Below are positions 7,698-17,163 of a stretch of 64,000 bases of DNA, piece after piece; positions within the stretch are counted from its first letter, which is position 1; the number at the start of each line of letters is the position of its first letter. The DNA is from Flavitalea sp966112615 (lineage in GTDB: Bacteria > Bacteroidota > Bacteroidia > Chitinophagales > Chitinophagaceae), in NCBI GenBank assembly GCA_966112615.1, contig CBHWDO010000002.1, forward strand, positions 1 to 64,000, given 5' to 3'. The notes under the pieces are model-generated. The model made no database searches, was not told the origin of the DNA, and saw only the letters and a program-made list of their open reading frames with translations. Position numbers and translations under genes: made by a program.

Positions 7698-8957
7698 CTA
7701 TTTCCCTCTGATGATGATAACCGGATCTACTTTGCTTGCTTTTGCTGCAGGAAATAGTCCTGCCAGGTACGTGGTGATCAATGAAAAAATGATCCCGATG
7801 ATATAATACACCGGGTTGTAATTGACAGGGTAGGAGGTGATGGATGGAAGTGATGGAAATTCAAAAGGAATGGCATCAATAACCCTGGATAAAATATATC
7901 CAAACAGCAACCCTACTGATCCGCCAAATAATCCAATACTCAATGCGATCAATATAAATATCTGTTTGACATCAGTGCCTGAAAACCCTGTGGCCTTAAG
8001 TATTGCAATGGAATCCATCTTTTCATAGATCATCATATTTAGAATATTGTAAATTCCGAAGCCTGCTACAATCAGTAAAGTGATGCCTACTACATAAGAG
8101 ATCAGTGTCCGAATAGAGCTTCCTGTTTCAAATTCACTGTTGGCTGTCTGTATATCGATCGCCTGCAATCCGAACAGGGTTTTGTATTCCTTCGCAACTG
8201 CAGGTGCTTTATTTAGATCAAACAGTTTTACCTGTATATCGGTAAAGTAATTGGCATGCTTGCCCAATATCTTTTGTGCAGTTGCGATGGAAGTATAGCC
8301 CTGTGCTTTATCCAACTCACGGATTCCTGATTGATAGTAACCGATCAACTTCAAAGCAAATCTTTCACCGTTGGGTGTAGTAACATACACAAGGTCTCCA
8401 ATATCAACCAGCAATTGTTCAGCAAGTGGTTTACCCAAAATGATACTATTGGGAATAAGGTTCAGATCGCTTGCATTTCCGCTGATGATGTATTCATAGA
8501 AGTTGAACAATTTATTTTCTTCTTCCGCATTGATGCCATCAATGATCCCTGCGATCCGGACATTGCCTTCATTAAAAAATGCAGGAGAATGGATCTTGGG
8601 AGAAACACCTATTACCCTGCTATCCCTGGTGATCGTATTAATGATATTCTTGCCATTATAAATCTCTTCACGGGTGTTTGGCGCCTTTATGGATGAAATG
8701 AAATTGTAATGATCTTTATATTCTTTTGTGTTTGCAATAGGTTGATTAGGATTTCTCTCTATTTCATTGTACAGCCTGATATGTGGTGTTCTGTTCAATA
8801 TCAATCCATCCAGCAATTTGTTCAGTCCTGTCATAAACCCAAGTAATGCAATGAACATGGTAATGCTGAAAGTCACGCCTATGGCTGCAACCAGCGTTTG
8901 TCGCCACCTGGCCATCAGCAATGATCTTGCAATGTCAATATTCAATTTAAGGTTCAT
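7698..8957 (-). CDS. FtsX-like ABC transporter permease
   Basis: The 419-residue membrane protein has one N-terminal transmembrane helix (about 17-40). A large periplasmic MacB_PCD-like domain (about 45-275) follows, then three C-terminal helices (about 285-310, 335-360, 385-405) in the FtsX arrangement, with the typical IYEKMDSIAILKATGF cytoplasmic loop and a final AAKASKVDPVIIIRGK. It overlaps the upstream adaptor gene by 4 bp and precedes the ATPase, so translation is probably coupled. Together they form a MacAB/DevBCA-like tripartite exporter. Confidence 0.9.
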   Translation of the reverse strand: MNLKLNIDIARSLLMARWRQTLVAAIGVTFSITMFIALLGFMTGLNKLLDGLILNRTPHIRLYNEIERNPNQPIANTKEYKDHYNFISSIKAPNTREEIYNGKNIINTITRDSRVIGVSPKIHSPAFFNEGNVRIAGIIDGINAEEENKLFNFYEYIISGNASDLNLIPNSIILGKPLAEQLLVDIGDLVYVTTPNGERFALKLIGYYQSGIRELDKAQGYTSIATAQKILGKHANYFTDIQVKLFDLNKAPAVAKEYKTLFGLQAIDIQTANSEFETGSSIRTLISYVVGITLLIVAGFGIYNILNMMIYEKMDSIAILKATGFSGTDVKQIFILIALSIGLFGGSVGLLFGYILSRVIDAIPFEFPSLPSITSYPVNYNPVYYIIGIIFSLITTYLAGLFPAAKASKVDPVIIIRGK

Positions 8958-10033
8958 GGTGCAGGCTTTATGATCTCATCATTTTTATTCAATCCACTGA
9001 TGATCTCTACCCGCTGGTAATCCATTAATCCTGTTACCACTTTTCTCTTATCGCCATTCTTCAACATTACTGTAGTATCATTCATTAAATAATTCCTTGG
9101 AATGGTTAGTGCGTTTTCTTTTGTGCTGATCAGGATATTTGCTTCAACAGTTAAATTTGGATATAGATTATCAGGCCTTGTATCAAACACTGCATCTACC
9201 TTGAATGACCTGGAGCGATCATCCATCAGGGGTTGAATTTTTACCACCGTTGCTTCGAATGTTTTGCCCTTGTAGCTGTCCATCGTTACATAGATCTTTT
9301 GTCCTTTCCTGATCTTGCCGATATCGTATTCATCCACCTGCAACTCCATCATAAAATCATTTACATCACCAATCACTGCAACCGGCATTTGTGGAGATAC
9401 CAGTTCCCCCGGTTCTTTGAGGATGTTATAGACTCTTCCATTCTGCCTTGCTTTGATGATATAATCACTGTTGATCGCTGTGGAGATCTCAACATTTTTT
9501 GCCGATTGTTTTGCATTGAAGTCAATCGATTTCTTTAGGTTATTATATTGAAGTAGTGCGGATTGGTAATTGGTGTTTGAATTTTTCCAGGCGAGTTCTC
9601 TTTGTTCAAGATCATTTTTTGATCCGATATTTTGATCCCAGAGGTTTTGTTGTCGCTGGTACAGCACTGAATCATGCTGCATCTTGGTGCGTGCAAGGTC
9701 GATGTTGATCTTCATTTCATTCAGACGGTCGCGGTTCAGTTGAACGGAAGAATATTCTGCAGCGATCCTTGCATTTTCGGCGTTAAGTTGCTGCTTTTCA
9801 TCGACCAATGTTAGGATGACATCACCTTTTTGAACGGTATCTCCTTCATGCATTTTTATTTGAGCGATAATACCATTGACAGTAGAAAATGCTTCGTATT
9901 GATTCGTGCTTTTGACGATTCCAGAAGCATAGACTGATTCAGTGATTTTCTGCACTACAGGTTGAATGGCTTCTTTCTTTTGCTTATTGCAGGAAGCAAG
10001 TATGACGATTATTGCGGGTATGAACCATTTCAT
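8954..10033 (-). CDS. HlyD-family periplasmic adaptor, lipoprotein
   Basis: The 359-residue adaptor begins at the ATG at 10033; a TTG codon directly before it is an unlikely start. It has a lipoprotein signal with LASC lipobox and a biotinyl-lipoyl-like half (GIIAQIKMHEGDTVQKGDVIL). A coiled-coil hairpin spans about residues 75-185, followed by the second half-motif (KARQNGRVYNILKEPGELV) and a beta-barrel (VKIQPLMDDRSRSFKV). This is the layout of membrane-fusion proteins. It is the first gene of the three-gene ABC exporter operon. An outer-membrane TolC partner is not present in the window. Confidence 0.88.
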   Translation of the reverse strand: MKWFIPAIIVILASCNKQKKEAIQPVVQKITESVYASGIVKSTNQYEAFSTVNGIIAQIKMHEGDTVQKGDVILTLVDEKQQLNAENARIAAEYSSVQLNRDRLNEMKINIDLARTKMQHDSVLYQRQQNLWDQNIGSKNDLEQRELAWKNSNTNYQSALLQYNNLKKSIDFNAKQSAKNVEISTAINSDYIIKARQNGRVYNILKEPGELVSPQMPVAVIGDVNDFMMELQVDEYDIGKIRKGQKIYVTMDSYKGKTFEATVVKIQPLMDDRSRSFKVDAVFDTRPDNLYPNLTVEANILISTKENALTIPRNYLMNDTTVMLKNGDKRKVVTGLMDYQRVEIISGLNKNDEIIKPAP

Positions 10034-10202
10034 CAAATAAATTTAGATTTCCTGGCGACAGCCAATGATGATAAAGGTCATAATTTTCTGCTGTAAATAT
10101 CAATATTCCGATCTGTCGTAATTGACCTTTTTATTGCCTTATTCACACCCGCTGTAAGTCTTTCAGATGGTTCAAATTTGTGTTCAACTTAAATCAATCA
10201 TT

Positions 10203-10595
10203 ATGAATAAGGTAAAAACAACCCGGATCGTTTTTTGGATCTCTACCATCATCATCTTTCTTTTTGAAGGTGTGATGCCGGCGCTAACCTCCCAGACGGA
10301 GCTCGCCAAAGAGGGCATTCGTCATCTTGGATATCCTGCCTATTTTGGCGTTGCGCTGGTGGTTTTCAAGATCCTTGGATCACTGGTGCTGGTGATTCCG
10401 GCAATTCCTCCACGGGTAAAAGAATGGGCCTATGCAGGTTTTGCATTCGATTTTATTTTTGCCACGATCAGCCATTGGTCGGTAGATGGTTTCAGCGGGC
10501 AGGTGATCATGCCAATAGTGATTTTTGCGATCCTGGTTATTTCTTATGTAAGCTATCACCGGTTGCTGAGGGTCATTTCATCAATTTCCTTTTGA
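10203..10595 (+). CDS. DoxX-like membrane protein
   Basis: The 130-residue protein has four predicted transmembrane segments and the DoxX-like pattern: FWISTIIIFLFEG, a conserved HLGYPAYFG loop, a long helix LVVFKILGSLVLVIPAIP and EWAYAGFAFDFIFATISH. I place the start at the ATG at 10203 because the 12 codons before it do not belong to the family. The function of DoxX-like proteins is poorly defined. The 3' end overlaps the end of the convergent esterase gene by 40 bp. Confidence 0.8.
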   Translation: MNKVKTTRIVFWISTIIIFLFEGVMPALTSQTELAKEGIRHLGYPAYFGVALVVFKILGSLVLVIPAIPPRVKEWAYAGFAFDFIFATISHWSVDGFSGQVIMPIVIFAILVISYVSYHRLLRVISSISF

Positions 10596-12025
10596 ACTCT
10601 TGCAGTGAATTCAGGCGACCATATGCTGAAATGATTTGCATTTGGTATGAGTTCAACAACAATTTTTGCATTGGCTTTTTTGGCTTTTTCACCAAATGCT
10701 TCTACTGCTTTATTAAGAAAGAAATTATCTTTTTCACCGGCATAAACATGAAGCCTGTTATTTAGGTCAGCTTGCAGAGATTTCCAGTTCTTTGAAACAA
10801 ATTTTCCAAGGTCATAAGGTTCCCAGGTTTTTACAATTTTCGGGTCAATCGCACCGGTTTCCCGGTCGAAGATTTGTTTTGGTCTGCCTTGTTTATCCGG
10901 AACACCAAATTCAGCTTCGAAGGATTGGAATTGTCCTCCATCCCCTTCAAAAATTTCCAGGGCAATGAATTTCTTTAAAGTGGTAGCGGGTTTTCCGTCA
11001 ATTATAAAAAATGGAATTTCATTTCCACTGGCATCAGTGTACACATTTGCTTTCTTGCTGTATAGTTCAACACCTGTGAAGTTTGAAAAATCAACCGGAT
11101 CAGGTGATACTGCCCAGCCTCCTCCAAATGCTTTTGGGTAATTAAGCGGAAGCCATAACGCGGCATAGCCTCCAGAGCTTTGTCCAACCACGAAATTGTT
11201 TTTTGGCGAACCTGTTGATCGATATGTTTTGTTGATATATGGAATCAGTTCTTCCACTAATGCCTTACCCCATGGACCGTTGACCCTTGAATCAACAAAA
11301 CAATGCAATCCAAATGGAGTCTGTGTTTCAGGGTTCAGGTAAACATAGATCTTTGGGGCGCCCTGGTCCATACCATAACGTGTTCTTGCAAAGGAACCCT
11401 GTACATCGAAATGGGTTCCACCCCATCCGGGAATGATGTACACCACAGGGAATTTTTTAGAGGTATCATTTGCATATTCTTTTGGTAAAACAACAGCAGC
11501 TTTTAGCGTGATATCTTTTTTATGAAATGAAGACAGCAGACTGCTTTTCAAGTGAACCAATTTAAGCGATTCAGTCTCCTTAAAACCTCTGATCGGTTCA
11601 CGGTTCAGATACAGGTGTGTTTCACCTTGCCCGTTATTGTTGATCTCAAGCCTGGCTTCTTTGGTAGAATAAAAACTGCCTGGATTAAAGCTTCCTCTTT
11701 CTTCAGGATTGCCATCGACCACCCCTGCGATCTTGTATACACCCGGTGTCAACTTTGATAAGGGAGTTGAAAAAGCGGTGGCATGATCATCAATGGTAAT
11801 GATGGATTGCTTTGTCCAGTTATTTACCGGTACAGAATACATTGGTTGAGGATTGGCAATATCCGGTGAATTAGGAACACCTTTGATGGTATCTGTAGAT
11901 GTGTAGATAAACAGCTTACCGGTAATGGATCGATCAATTGCTGAATCAAGATGTACATGGATCCTGACCTGCGCAAAGCAAATCATATTTATCATGATCA
12001 GTGCAATTGTCAATATTTTTTTCAT
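10556..12025 (-). CDS. secreted esterase (esterase D/PF00756-type)
   Basis: The 489-residue protein has a signal peptide (to about residue 18, CFAQ). An N-terminal beta-rich domain (about 20-155) follows, then an esterase domain with VVYIIPGWGG, a FVVGQSSGGYAALW nucleophile elbow (Ser at about 282) and a C-terminal His in IPNANHFSIW. Domains like this occur in secreted feruloyl or siderophore esterases of Bacteroidota, but the substrate is not evident. It is transcribed alone; the convergent DoxX-like gene shares its last 40 bp. Confidence 0.8.
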   Translation of the reverse strand: MKKILTIALIMINMICFAQVRIHVHLDSAIDRSITGKLFIYTSTDTIKGVPNSPDIANPQPMYSVPVNNWTKQSIITIDDHATAFSTPLSKLTPGVYKIAGVVDGNPEERGSFNPGSFYSTKEARLEINNNGQGETHLYLNREPIRGFKETESLKLVHLKSSLLSSFHKKDITLKAAVVLPKEYANDTSKKFPVVYIIPGWGGTHFDVQGSFARTRYGMDQGAPKIYVYLNPETQTPFGLHCFVDSRVNGPWGKALVEELIPYINKTYRSTGSPKNNFVVGQSSGGYAALWLPLNYPKAFGGGWAVSPDPVDFSNFTGVELYSKKANVYTDASGNEIPFFIIDGKPATTLKKFIALEIFEGDGGQFQSFEAEFGVPDKQGRPKQIFDRETGAIDPKIVKTWEPYDLGKFVSKNWKSLQADLNNRLHVYAGEKDNFFLNKAVEAFGEKAKKANAKIVVELIPNANHFSIWSPEFTARVQKEIDEMTLSNR

Positions 12026-12155
12026 TGCGGTGTTTTTTCAAACATCGGTTTTAGGAATGAAAAATGTATTGTAATATGTATGAACTGTGGAAATTGAGGG
12101 ATGTGCGCGAAAATTGTTATGAACAATTGAATTATGAAAACCAATAATTTTTATA

Positions 12156-12545
12156 ATGAACCAGTATAAACCTTCTCATTACAATTCATTGTCGCCCTAT
12201 TTAATTGTCGACAATGCCCAACGTTTGGTTGATCTGCTTTCCAGGGTCTTTGGTGCCAAACAACTACGGCGATATGATCTTGAAAATGGAAAGATCATGC
12301 ATGTTGAATTGCTAATTGATGATACTGTTATAATGCTTAGTGACAGCACTAAACAATATCCTGCGAATAAATCAGTGCTCCATGTGTATGTTCCTAATGT
12401 ACATCAAACTTATAAGCATGCAATAGAGTGTGGCTGTGAAGAACTTGAAAAGCCTGTCAATAAACCGGGTGATCCGGATACACGAGGTTCATTTTATGAT
12501 TTTGCAGGAAATTTATGGTCTGTTAGTACACAAATCAATCTATGA
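12156..12545 (+). CDS. VOC family protein (PhnB/glyoxalase-like)
   Basis: The 129-residue protein carries the VOC fold signatures SPYLIVDNAQRLVDLLSRVFGA, MHVELLIDDTVIMLSD and DPDTRGSFYDFAGNLWSV. The MHVELLI strand bears a likely metal-ligand Glu, and the final strand carries Asn-Leu-Trp instead of the more usual GxxW. It is monocistronic, with 130 bp to the divergent esterase and a convergent neighbour 58 bp downstream. The substrate is unknown. Confidence 0.8.
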   Translation: MNQYKPSHYNSLSPYLIVDNAQRLVDLLSRVFGAKQLRRYDLENGKIMHVELLIDDTVIMLSDSTKQYPANKSVLHVYVPNVHQTYKHAIECGCEELEKPVNKPGDPDTRGSFYDFAGNLWSVSTQINL

Positions 12546-12603
12546 AAAGTTCAGTAAATTCTTCGGTCACCCAATTCCTCGATCAACTCCATCATCCAAC
12601 TTC

Positions 12604-13845
12604 CTAATATTCCATGTAATCATTATCCTGCTGGTACATCTTTCCATTTTCTTTATATGCAAAGCCTGAAGTATAGTTTCCGTTAAACGGAACCTGCTTT
12701 ACCAGTTTCCCATCGAAGGAATAAAAATACATGTGCGACTTTCCTTCAGGATAGGTTGCGTTGACAGGGAATATCAAATATTTATCAGTAAGTAAAGGAG
12801 TGAAATCTGTATAGAGATAATTTTTGATCTTTTTCTCCCATTTAACTGCCATAGTATTCAAATCATAAGATGCGATCCTCATTGAATCCATATCATAACG
12901 CGTGGCTATATACGCGCTTGTTCCAGACAGATCACAACCCATCGAAGCAAAATCGGGATCACCCACAGATGTCGGGATCTGCAGTTGCGATTTTTTCTGC
13001 ACCTGGCCCGTATTTATGTTGACTGTAACAAAATTGTATTCAGTGCCCTTGACCTTCACTACGATCAGCTTATCCTGGTTGAAAAAAGTGGCTGTCCTTT
13101 TAAACTGCTCCACGCCCAGGTCAGTTTGCCAAAGTTTTTGCCCGGTCAGTGCATTGATGCAAATGGCATACTTATTTGAAGTTGAATAGATCCTGTCATT
13201 TTCCAGTCGGAGATGAAAAGAAATATCATCCAGAATTTCCGACTTCCATATTTCAGCACCATCATCTGTTTTATAGGCACTGAGACGTTTATGATTTTCT
13301 GCATCCCTTGTAATCACGATGACATTTTCTCCCACTACCATTGGAGTGGTATTGAAAGGGTAACTGGCAAATCCATAATCAAGTTGGATCATCCACTTTA
13401 CTTTTCCTGAGTTTTTATCCGCACAATAAAGATATCCATGATCCCACATGCTGCTGGGAGATGTGAAATAAACATTAGCTCCTTTGAAAGCCGGCTTCCT
13501 GTATGTAATGGCATCCTCAAATGCATACCAGTTAACTGACCATTTGGGCTGGCCCGTCTGCTCGCTGTAAGCTGTTATGCCATTGAAATTCCCATGGTAA
13601 TATGCAGTGGTGTCAAAGGTCATGGGGTTATTGAATGAAGCAAACAGGTTCCTTGTTTCTGTTCCCCAAACCATGGAACTATCCACTGTTTTGATCTTGA
13701 TAAAATACCCTGTCACATTGATATACAATTCACCATTTACTGTCCCGGTTCCAGAGGTTGGTTCTTCAGAATCCAATTCTTTACTGCAACCCGTGACCAT
13801 CATTCCAAGTAAGAAAAATAAAAACAGGTTTTTAAGTTGCAACAT
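12604..13845 (-). CDS. PQQ-like beta-propeller lipoprotein
   Basis: The 413-residue protein has a lipoprotein signal (MMVTGC) and a serial WD/PQQ-type propeller. Recurrent units include GITAYSEQTGQPKWSVNW, LYCADKNSGKVKWMIQ, LSAYKTDDGAEIWKSE and ICINALTGQKLWQTD, each with the [AG]xTGxxxW pattern of outer-membrane-assembly (BamB-like) and PQQ propellers. It lacks dehydrogenase catalytic residues, so it is probably a scaffolding or binding propeller. It is divergent from the cytochrome c gene 27 bp away. Confidence 0.82.
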   Translation of the reverse strand: MLQLKNLFLFFLLGMMVTGCSKELDSEEPTSGTGTVNGELYINVTGYFIKIKTVDSSMVWGTETRNLFASFNNPMTFDTTAYYHGNFNGITAYSEQTGQPKWSVNWYAFEDAITYRKPAFKGANVYFTSPSSMWDHGYLYCADKNSGKVKWMIQLDYGFASYPFNTTPMVVGENVIVITRDAENHKRLSAYKTDDGAEIWKSEILDDISFHLRLENDRIYSTSNKYAICINALTGQKLWQTDLGVEQFKRTATFFNQDKLIVVKVKGTEYNFVTVNINTGQVQKKSQLQIPTSVGDPDFASMGCDLSGTSAYIATRYDMDSMRIASYDLNTMAVKWEKKIKNYLYTDFTPLLTDKYLIFPVNATYPEGKSHMYFYSFDGKLVKQVPFNGNYTSGFAYKENGKMYQQDNDYMEY

Positions 13846-13872
13846 ATCATTTAAGTTTAGGGTATCATTCAG

Positions 13873-14292
13873 ATGAATAATATAGGAATAAAATTTTTGA
13901 TTACCAAGGTCTGCTTAATGTTGGCGTTACTGGGGGCTGCTTGTGCTGATCATGAAAAGAACAATACTTCAAAATCGACTTCACGCAGTATTCAGAAGAT
14001 CGTCGGTAAGGAAGATCCCATTCCAAAAGATTCTTCACAAAAAGGGAAGGTATTGATTGCGTATTCTGATTGTTATACCTGTCATAAAGAAGAGGAAAAG
14101 TCGGTGGGGCCTTCATTTCAAAGCATCGGCAAAAAATATCCTTTCAATAAAGTATATACCCAGATGCTTGCGCAAAAGATCATGGTAGGAGGGAGTGGTA
14201 ACTGGGGTTCACCGGTTATGTCGCCACACCCAGATCTGTCATACAATGATGCAAAGCTGATGGTGTCTTATATTTTGTCGCTTGATAATTAG
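13873..14292 (+). CDS. c-type cytochrome, lipoprotein
   Basis: The 139-residue protein has a lipoprotein signal (LLGAAC) and a single haem c site CYTCH at about residues 71-75. KSVGPSFQSIG follows, and a distal Met ligand lies in SPVMSPHPDLSYNDA, the class I (cytochrome c551/c552) pattern. It is probably a periplasmic electron carrier anchored by a lipid. It is followed 34 bp downstream by a small membrane protein. Confidence 0.88.
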   Translation: MNNIGIKFLITKVCLMLALLGAACADHEKNNTSKSTSRSIQKIVGKEDPIPKDSSQKGKVLIAYSDCYTCHKEEEKSVGPSFQSIGKKYPFNKVYTQMLAQKIMVGGSGNWGSPVMSPHPDLSYNDAKLMVSYILSLDN

Positions 14293-14326
14293 AAAATTGA
14301 TATATTGTTTATATAAACATCCCGCC

Positions 14327-14491
14327 ATGGCACGCCCCTTCATACCAATTGGTTTAATTGCCATTTTCATTATCTACATTTTATACCTGGTGATTATTAA
14401 GCAGGATATAAAAAGAGCAAAACTGTTTTTATATCCGGGCTTGTTCTTTATTGCAGTTTGGGCGGTTATTTACTTTTACTGGCTGACCTGA
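14327..14491 (+). CDS. small two-helix membrane protein
   Basis: The 54-residue product starting at the ATG at 14327 consists of two hydrophobic segments (about residues 5-22 and 33-51) separated by a basic loop KQDIKRAK. The 15 codons upstream overlap the end of the cytochrome gene and look non-coding, so I chose the internal ATG. No family is recognised. It lies between cytochrome c and an M23-domain gene (6 bp to the next start), so it is likely in the same transcript. Confidence 0.55.
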   Translation: MARPFIPIGLIAIFIIYILYLVIIKQDIKRAKLFLYPGLFFIAVWAVIYFYWLT

Positions 14492-14497
14492 TAAAAC

Positions 14498-15466
14498 ATG
14501 AAAAAAACTACACTAGCCATATTCTTCTGGTTCTTTATACAGTTTGCCTATTCACAAAATGAAAATCCTTTACATAAGTCCATCGCAGATAGGGTAGAAG
14601 CTTTCTATAACAATTCTGCCTACGACAGCATCTTCCATCTTTTTTCTGATGGGATGAAGAATGCATTGCCTTTGGATAAGACCATTAATTTTTTGTCGGG
14701 ACTTCAATCCAGTGCAGGAAAAATCACCAGCCGTCAGTTTGAAAAATATCAATCGGGCTATGCTTCGTACAAAACTCAATTTGAAAAAGGAACCTTTTCT
14801 TTCAACCTGGCATTCGATAATGAATTAAAGATTGCTGGGTTGTTTGTAAGGCCTTATGCTGCTGCAATAGCACCTTCACTGCAAAGAAATAAGTCAAAGC
14901 TGGTTCTGCCGTTTAAAGATGAATGGACTGTTATCTGGGGAGGCGATACAAAAGAACTGAATTATCATGTTGAAAGCCCCGCGCAAAAAAATGCATTCGA
15001 CCTGGTGATAACCGACAGTCAGAATAAGTCCTATAAAACCAATGGTTCCACCAACGAAGATTACTATGCATTTGGAAAGGAATTATATGCTCCATGTGAT
15101 GCAGAAGTAGTACTGGTAGTCGATGGTATTAACGACAACAAACCAGGAATCATGAACCCCGTATACATTCCTGGTAATACAGTAATTTTAAAAACATCAA
15201 ATAAAGAATACCTGTTCTTTGCCCACTTCAAGCAATATTCCATTAAAGTAAAGCCAGGACAAAAACTCAAACAGGGAGATTTATTGGGTCTCTGTGGAAA
15301 TTCAGGCAATTCATCGGTGCCACACATTCATTATCATATGCAGAATGTGGAAGACATAAATACAGCCACAGGGGTGAAATCTTATTTTGATCAACTGCAG
15401 GTAAATGGTAAAGTAATGAATGATTATTCACCCATCAAGGGAGATAAGATCAGGCCGGTAAACTAG
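14498..15466 (+). CDS. M23-type metallopeptidase-domain protein with DUF3887-like N-terminus
   Basis: The 322-residue secreted protein has a signal peptide ending near residue 19 (AYSQ). An N-terminal helical domain (about 25-120, DRVEAFYNNSAYDSIFHLFSDG, resembling DUF3887) precedes an M23 lysostaphin-like domain. The first ligand region is NYHVESPAQKNAFDL and the second zinc/His motif is HIHYHMQ. The LCGNSGNS-VPHIHYH segment is the classical M23 end. It probably acts on peptidoglycan cross-links. Its stop abuts the convergent response-regulator gene. Confidence 0.82.
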   Translation: MKKTTLAIFFWFFIQFAYSQNENPLHKSIADRVEAFYNNSAYDSIFHLFSDGMKNALPLDKTINFLSGLQSSAGKITSRQFEKYQSGYASYKTQFEKGTFSFNLAFDNELKIAGLFVRPYAAAIAPSLQRNKSKLVLPFKDEWTVIWGGDTKELNYHVESPAQKNAFDLVITDSQNKSYKTNGSTNEDYYAFGKELYAPCDAEVVLVVDGINDNKPGIMNPVYIPGNTVILKTSNKEYLFFAHFKQYSIKVKPGQKLKQGDLLGLCGNSGNSSVPHIHYHMQNVEDINTATGVKSYFDQLQVNGKVMNDYSPIKGDKIRPVN

Positions 15467-16171
15467 TTATTCACTGTATTTATATCCAACACCTCTTACT
15501 GAATGGAAGTAACGCGGGTTGCGGCTATCCTCTTCAAAATATTTCCTGAAATTCAGGATGAAATTATCAATGGTTCTTGTGGTTGGATAAACATTATAAC
15601 CCCAGACAGATTGCAGGATCTTTTCCCTGGTCACCACTTCATTTCTATTCTCGATCAACAGCTTTAACAGCATCGCTTCTTTCTTGCTGATCTGGATCTT
15701 CTTGCCATCTTTGGTAATGGCTTCCTGTGCGGAGAAGTTGATCGTATTGTTGCCAAAACTATAGGTATCACCAATGGTGTCCTTATCCTGCATCTTCTTA
15801 TTCTTCTCGATCAGTTTATGAACACGCAGCAACAACTCTTCCAGGTTGAAGGGTTTGGTCAGGTAATCATCTGCACCTTTTTTCAATCCCAATACGCGAT
15901 CCGAACTGCTGTCCTTTGCACTCAGAATCAGGATCGGAACTTCATTATGATGCACCCGAATGGTTTCTGTAACGCTGATGCCATCTGTTCCGGGCAGCAT
16001 GATATCCATGATCACCAGGTCGAAATATTCTTCTTCGATTTTTTTGAGTGCCTCATTTCCATTGTAGGCCGAAGTGATCTCGTATCCTTCCAGTTCAAGA
16101 TTCAGCTTCAAAGCCTCATGAAGATTCTCTTCATCTTCCACTAACAGTATGGTAGGTTTTCTTTGCGTCAT
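15467..16171 (-). CDS. OmpR/PhoB-family response regulator
   Basis: The 234-residue protein has a receiver domain (acidic pair E12-D13, phospho-acceptor D56 in IMDIMLPG, Lys in YLTKPFN) and a C-terminal winged helix with the OmpR pattern REKILQSVWGYNVYPTTRTIDNF and YFHSVRGVGYKY. It overlaps the sensor kinase gene by 4 bp (ATGA), so they form a two-component pair. It is the last gene of a minus-strand operon that also carries rluE-like, yicC and gldH genes. Confidence 0.92.
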   Translation of the reverse strand: MTQRKPTILLVEDEENLHEALKLNLELEGYEITSAYNGNEALKKIEEEYFDLVIMDIMLPGTDGISVTETIRVHHNEVPILILSAKDSSSDRVLGLKKGADDYLTKPFNLEELLLRVHKLIEKNKKMQDKDTIGDTYSFGNNTINFSAQEAITKDGKKIQISKKEAMLLKLLIENRNEVVTREKILQSVWGYNVYPTTRTIDNFILNFRKYFEEDSRNPRYFHSVRGVGYKYSE

Positions 16172-17160
16172 AAGGGTTGATTTTGGGCACGGAACCTGGT
16201 AGTAAAAACAGCGCCATGGGGCTCCCTGTCACTCACACTGATCTTTGCTTTGTGATCTTCAGCGATCTTGCTGCAAAGATATAATCCCAGTCCGGTTCCC
16301 TTTGTCTTGCGCGTTTGCTCACTTCCCGAGCGATAGAATTTTTCAAAGATATGCTGCTTCTCCTCATCCTTTACCCCTTCGCCTTCGTCCATCACCCTGA
16401 AGTAAATATGTTGATGATCTTTCTGCAACTCTACAGTGACCCTGCTTTCCTTTGGAGAATATTTATAGGCATTCTCCAATAAATTATTTAACAACATCTG
16501 CAATAGCAATGGATCGCCCTCAGTATAAATTTCCCGATCAATTTTCGCATCCCATTCCCGGTCAGTAAAATGCTCCTTAAATGAGTTTACATGCTTTTCC
16601 ACCAGGGAGGATAGATCAATGAGCTCATGCGACATCTTATACCTTCCAGCTTCCAGTTGTGAGCTTACCAGTATATTGCTTGCCAGCTGGTTCAACCGCT
16701 CCGTTTCCTGTAAGGCCGTATCGATCAACTTGTGCTGTTTTGTTTCATCCAGCCTGTGCTTACGTAATGTTTCGAGGTTTAGCTTTGCAATAGCAATCGG
16801 GGTTTTGAATTCATGTGTCACTGCCATCATGAAATTCTGTTGCTGCTCCTGCAGCTTGAATTGCCTCCTCACATTTCCATACATGTACACGGCACCCATC
16901 AGGATCAATGCAAGAAAAGTAATGCCTTCAGCAAAATATTGAGTGGTATGTCTTGATTTCTGATCCTGCAATGCATCCAGCTTGAACATGAATTGCGGAT
17001 CATCAACATTGAGTAGGCTGAGTTTGTACTGGTACATTTCCTGGTTCTGCATTTCCAGTTCAATGAACCACCATACCAGTGCAGCAACAATGTACAGCAA
17101 GAGGATCCAGAATACGATCGTAATGATCCGGAGTTTTTGTCTTGGATTGGCTGCCAACAT
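16168..17160 (-). CDS. membrane sensor histidine kinase
   Basis: The 330-residue kinase has two transmembrane helices (about 11-33 and 78-98) enclosing a 45-residue periplasmic loop and no HAMP or PAS domain. The dimerisation box has His116 in MAVTHEFKTPIAIAKLN. The ATPase domain has N-box LLENAYKYSP, G1 DEGEGV, F-box FEKFYRSGSE and G2 GTGLGLYL. The small periplasmic part may sense a membrane or protein partner. It lies 3 bp after gldH and overlaps its response regulator. Confidence 0.9.
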   Translation of the reverse strand: MLAANPRQKLRIITIVFWILLLYIVAALVWWFIELEMQNQEMYQYKLSLLNVDDPQFMFKLDALQDQKSRHTTQYFAEGITFLALILMGAVYMYGNVRRQFKLQEQQQNFMMAVTHEFKTPIAIAKLNLETLRKHRLDETKQHKLIDTALQETERLNQLASNILVSSQLEAGRYKMSHELIDLSSLVEKHVNSFKEHFTDREWDAKIDREIYTEGDPLLLQMLLNNLLENAYKYSPKESRVTVELQKDHQHIYFRVMDEGEGVKDEEKQHIFEKFYRSGSEQTRKTKGTGLGLYLCSKIAEDHKAKISVSDREPHGAVFTTRFRAQNQPL

Positions 17161-17163
17161 AAT

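Noticed and set aside
10424..10765. Plus-strand open frame at the DoxX/esterase junction
   Set aside because: It overlaps both real genes in another frame and has no family similarity.
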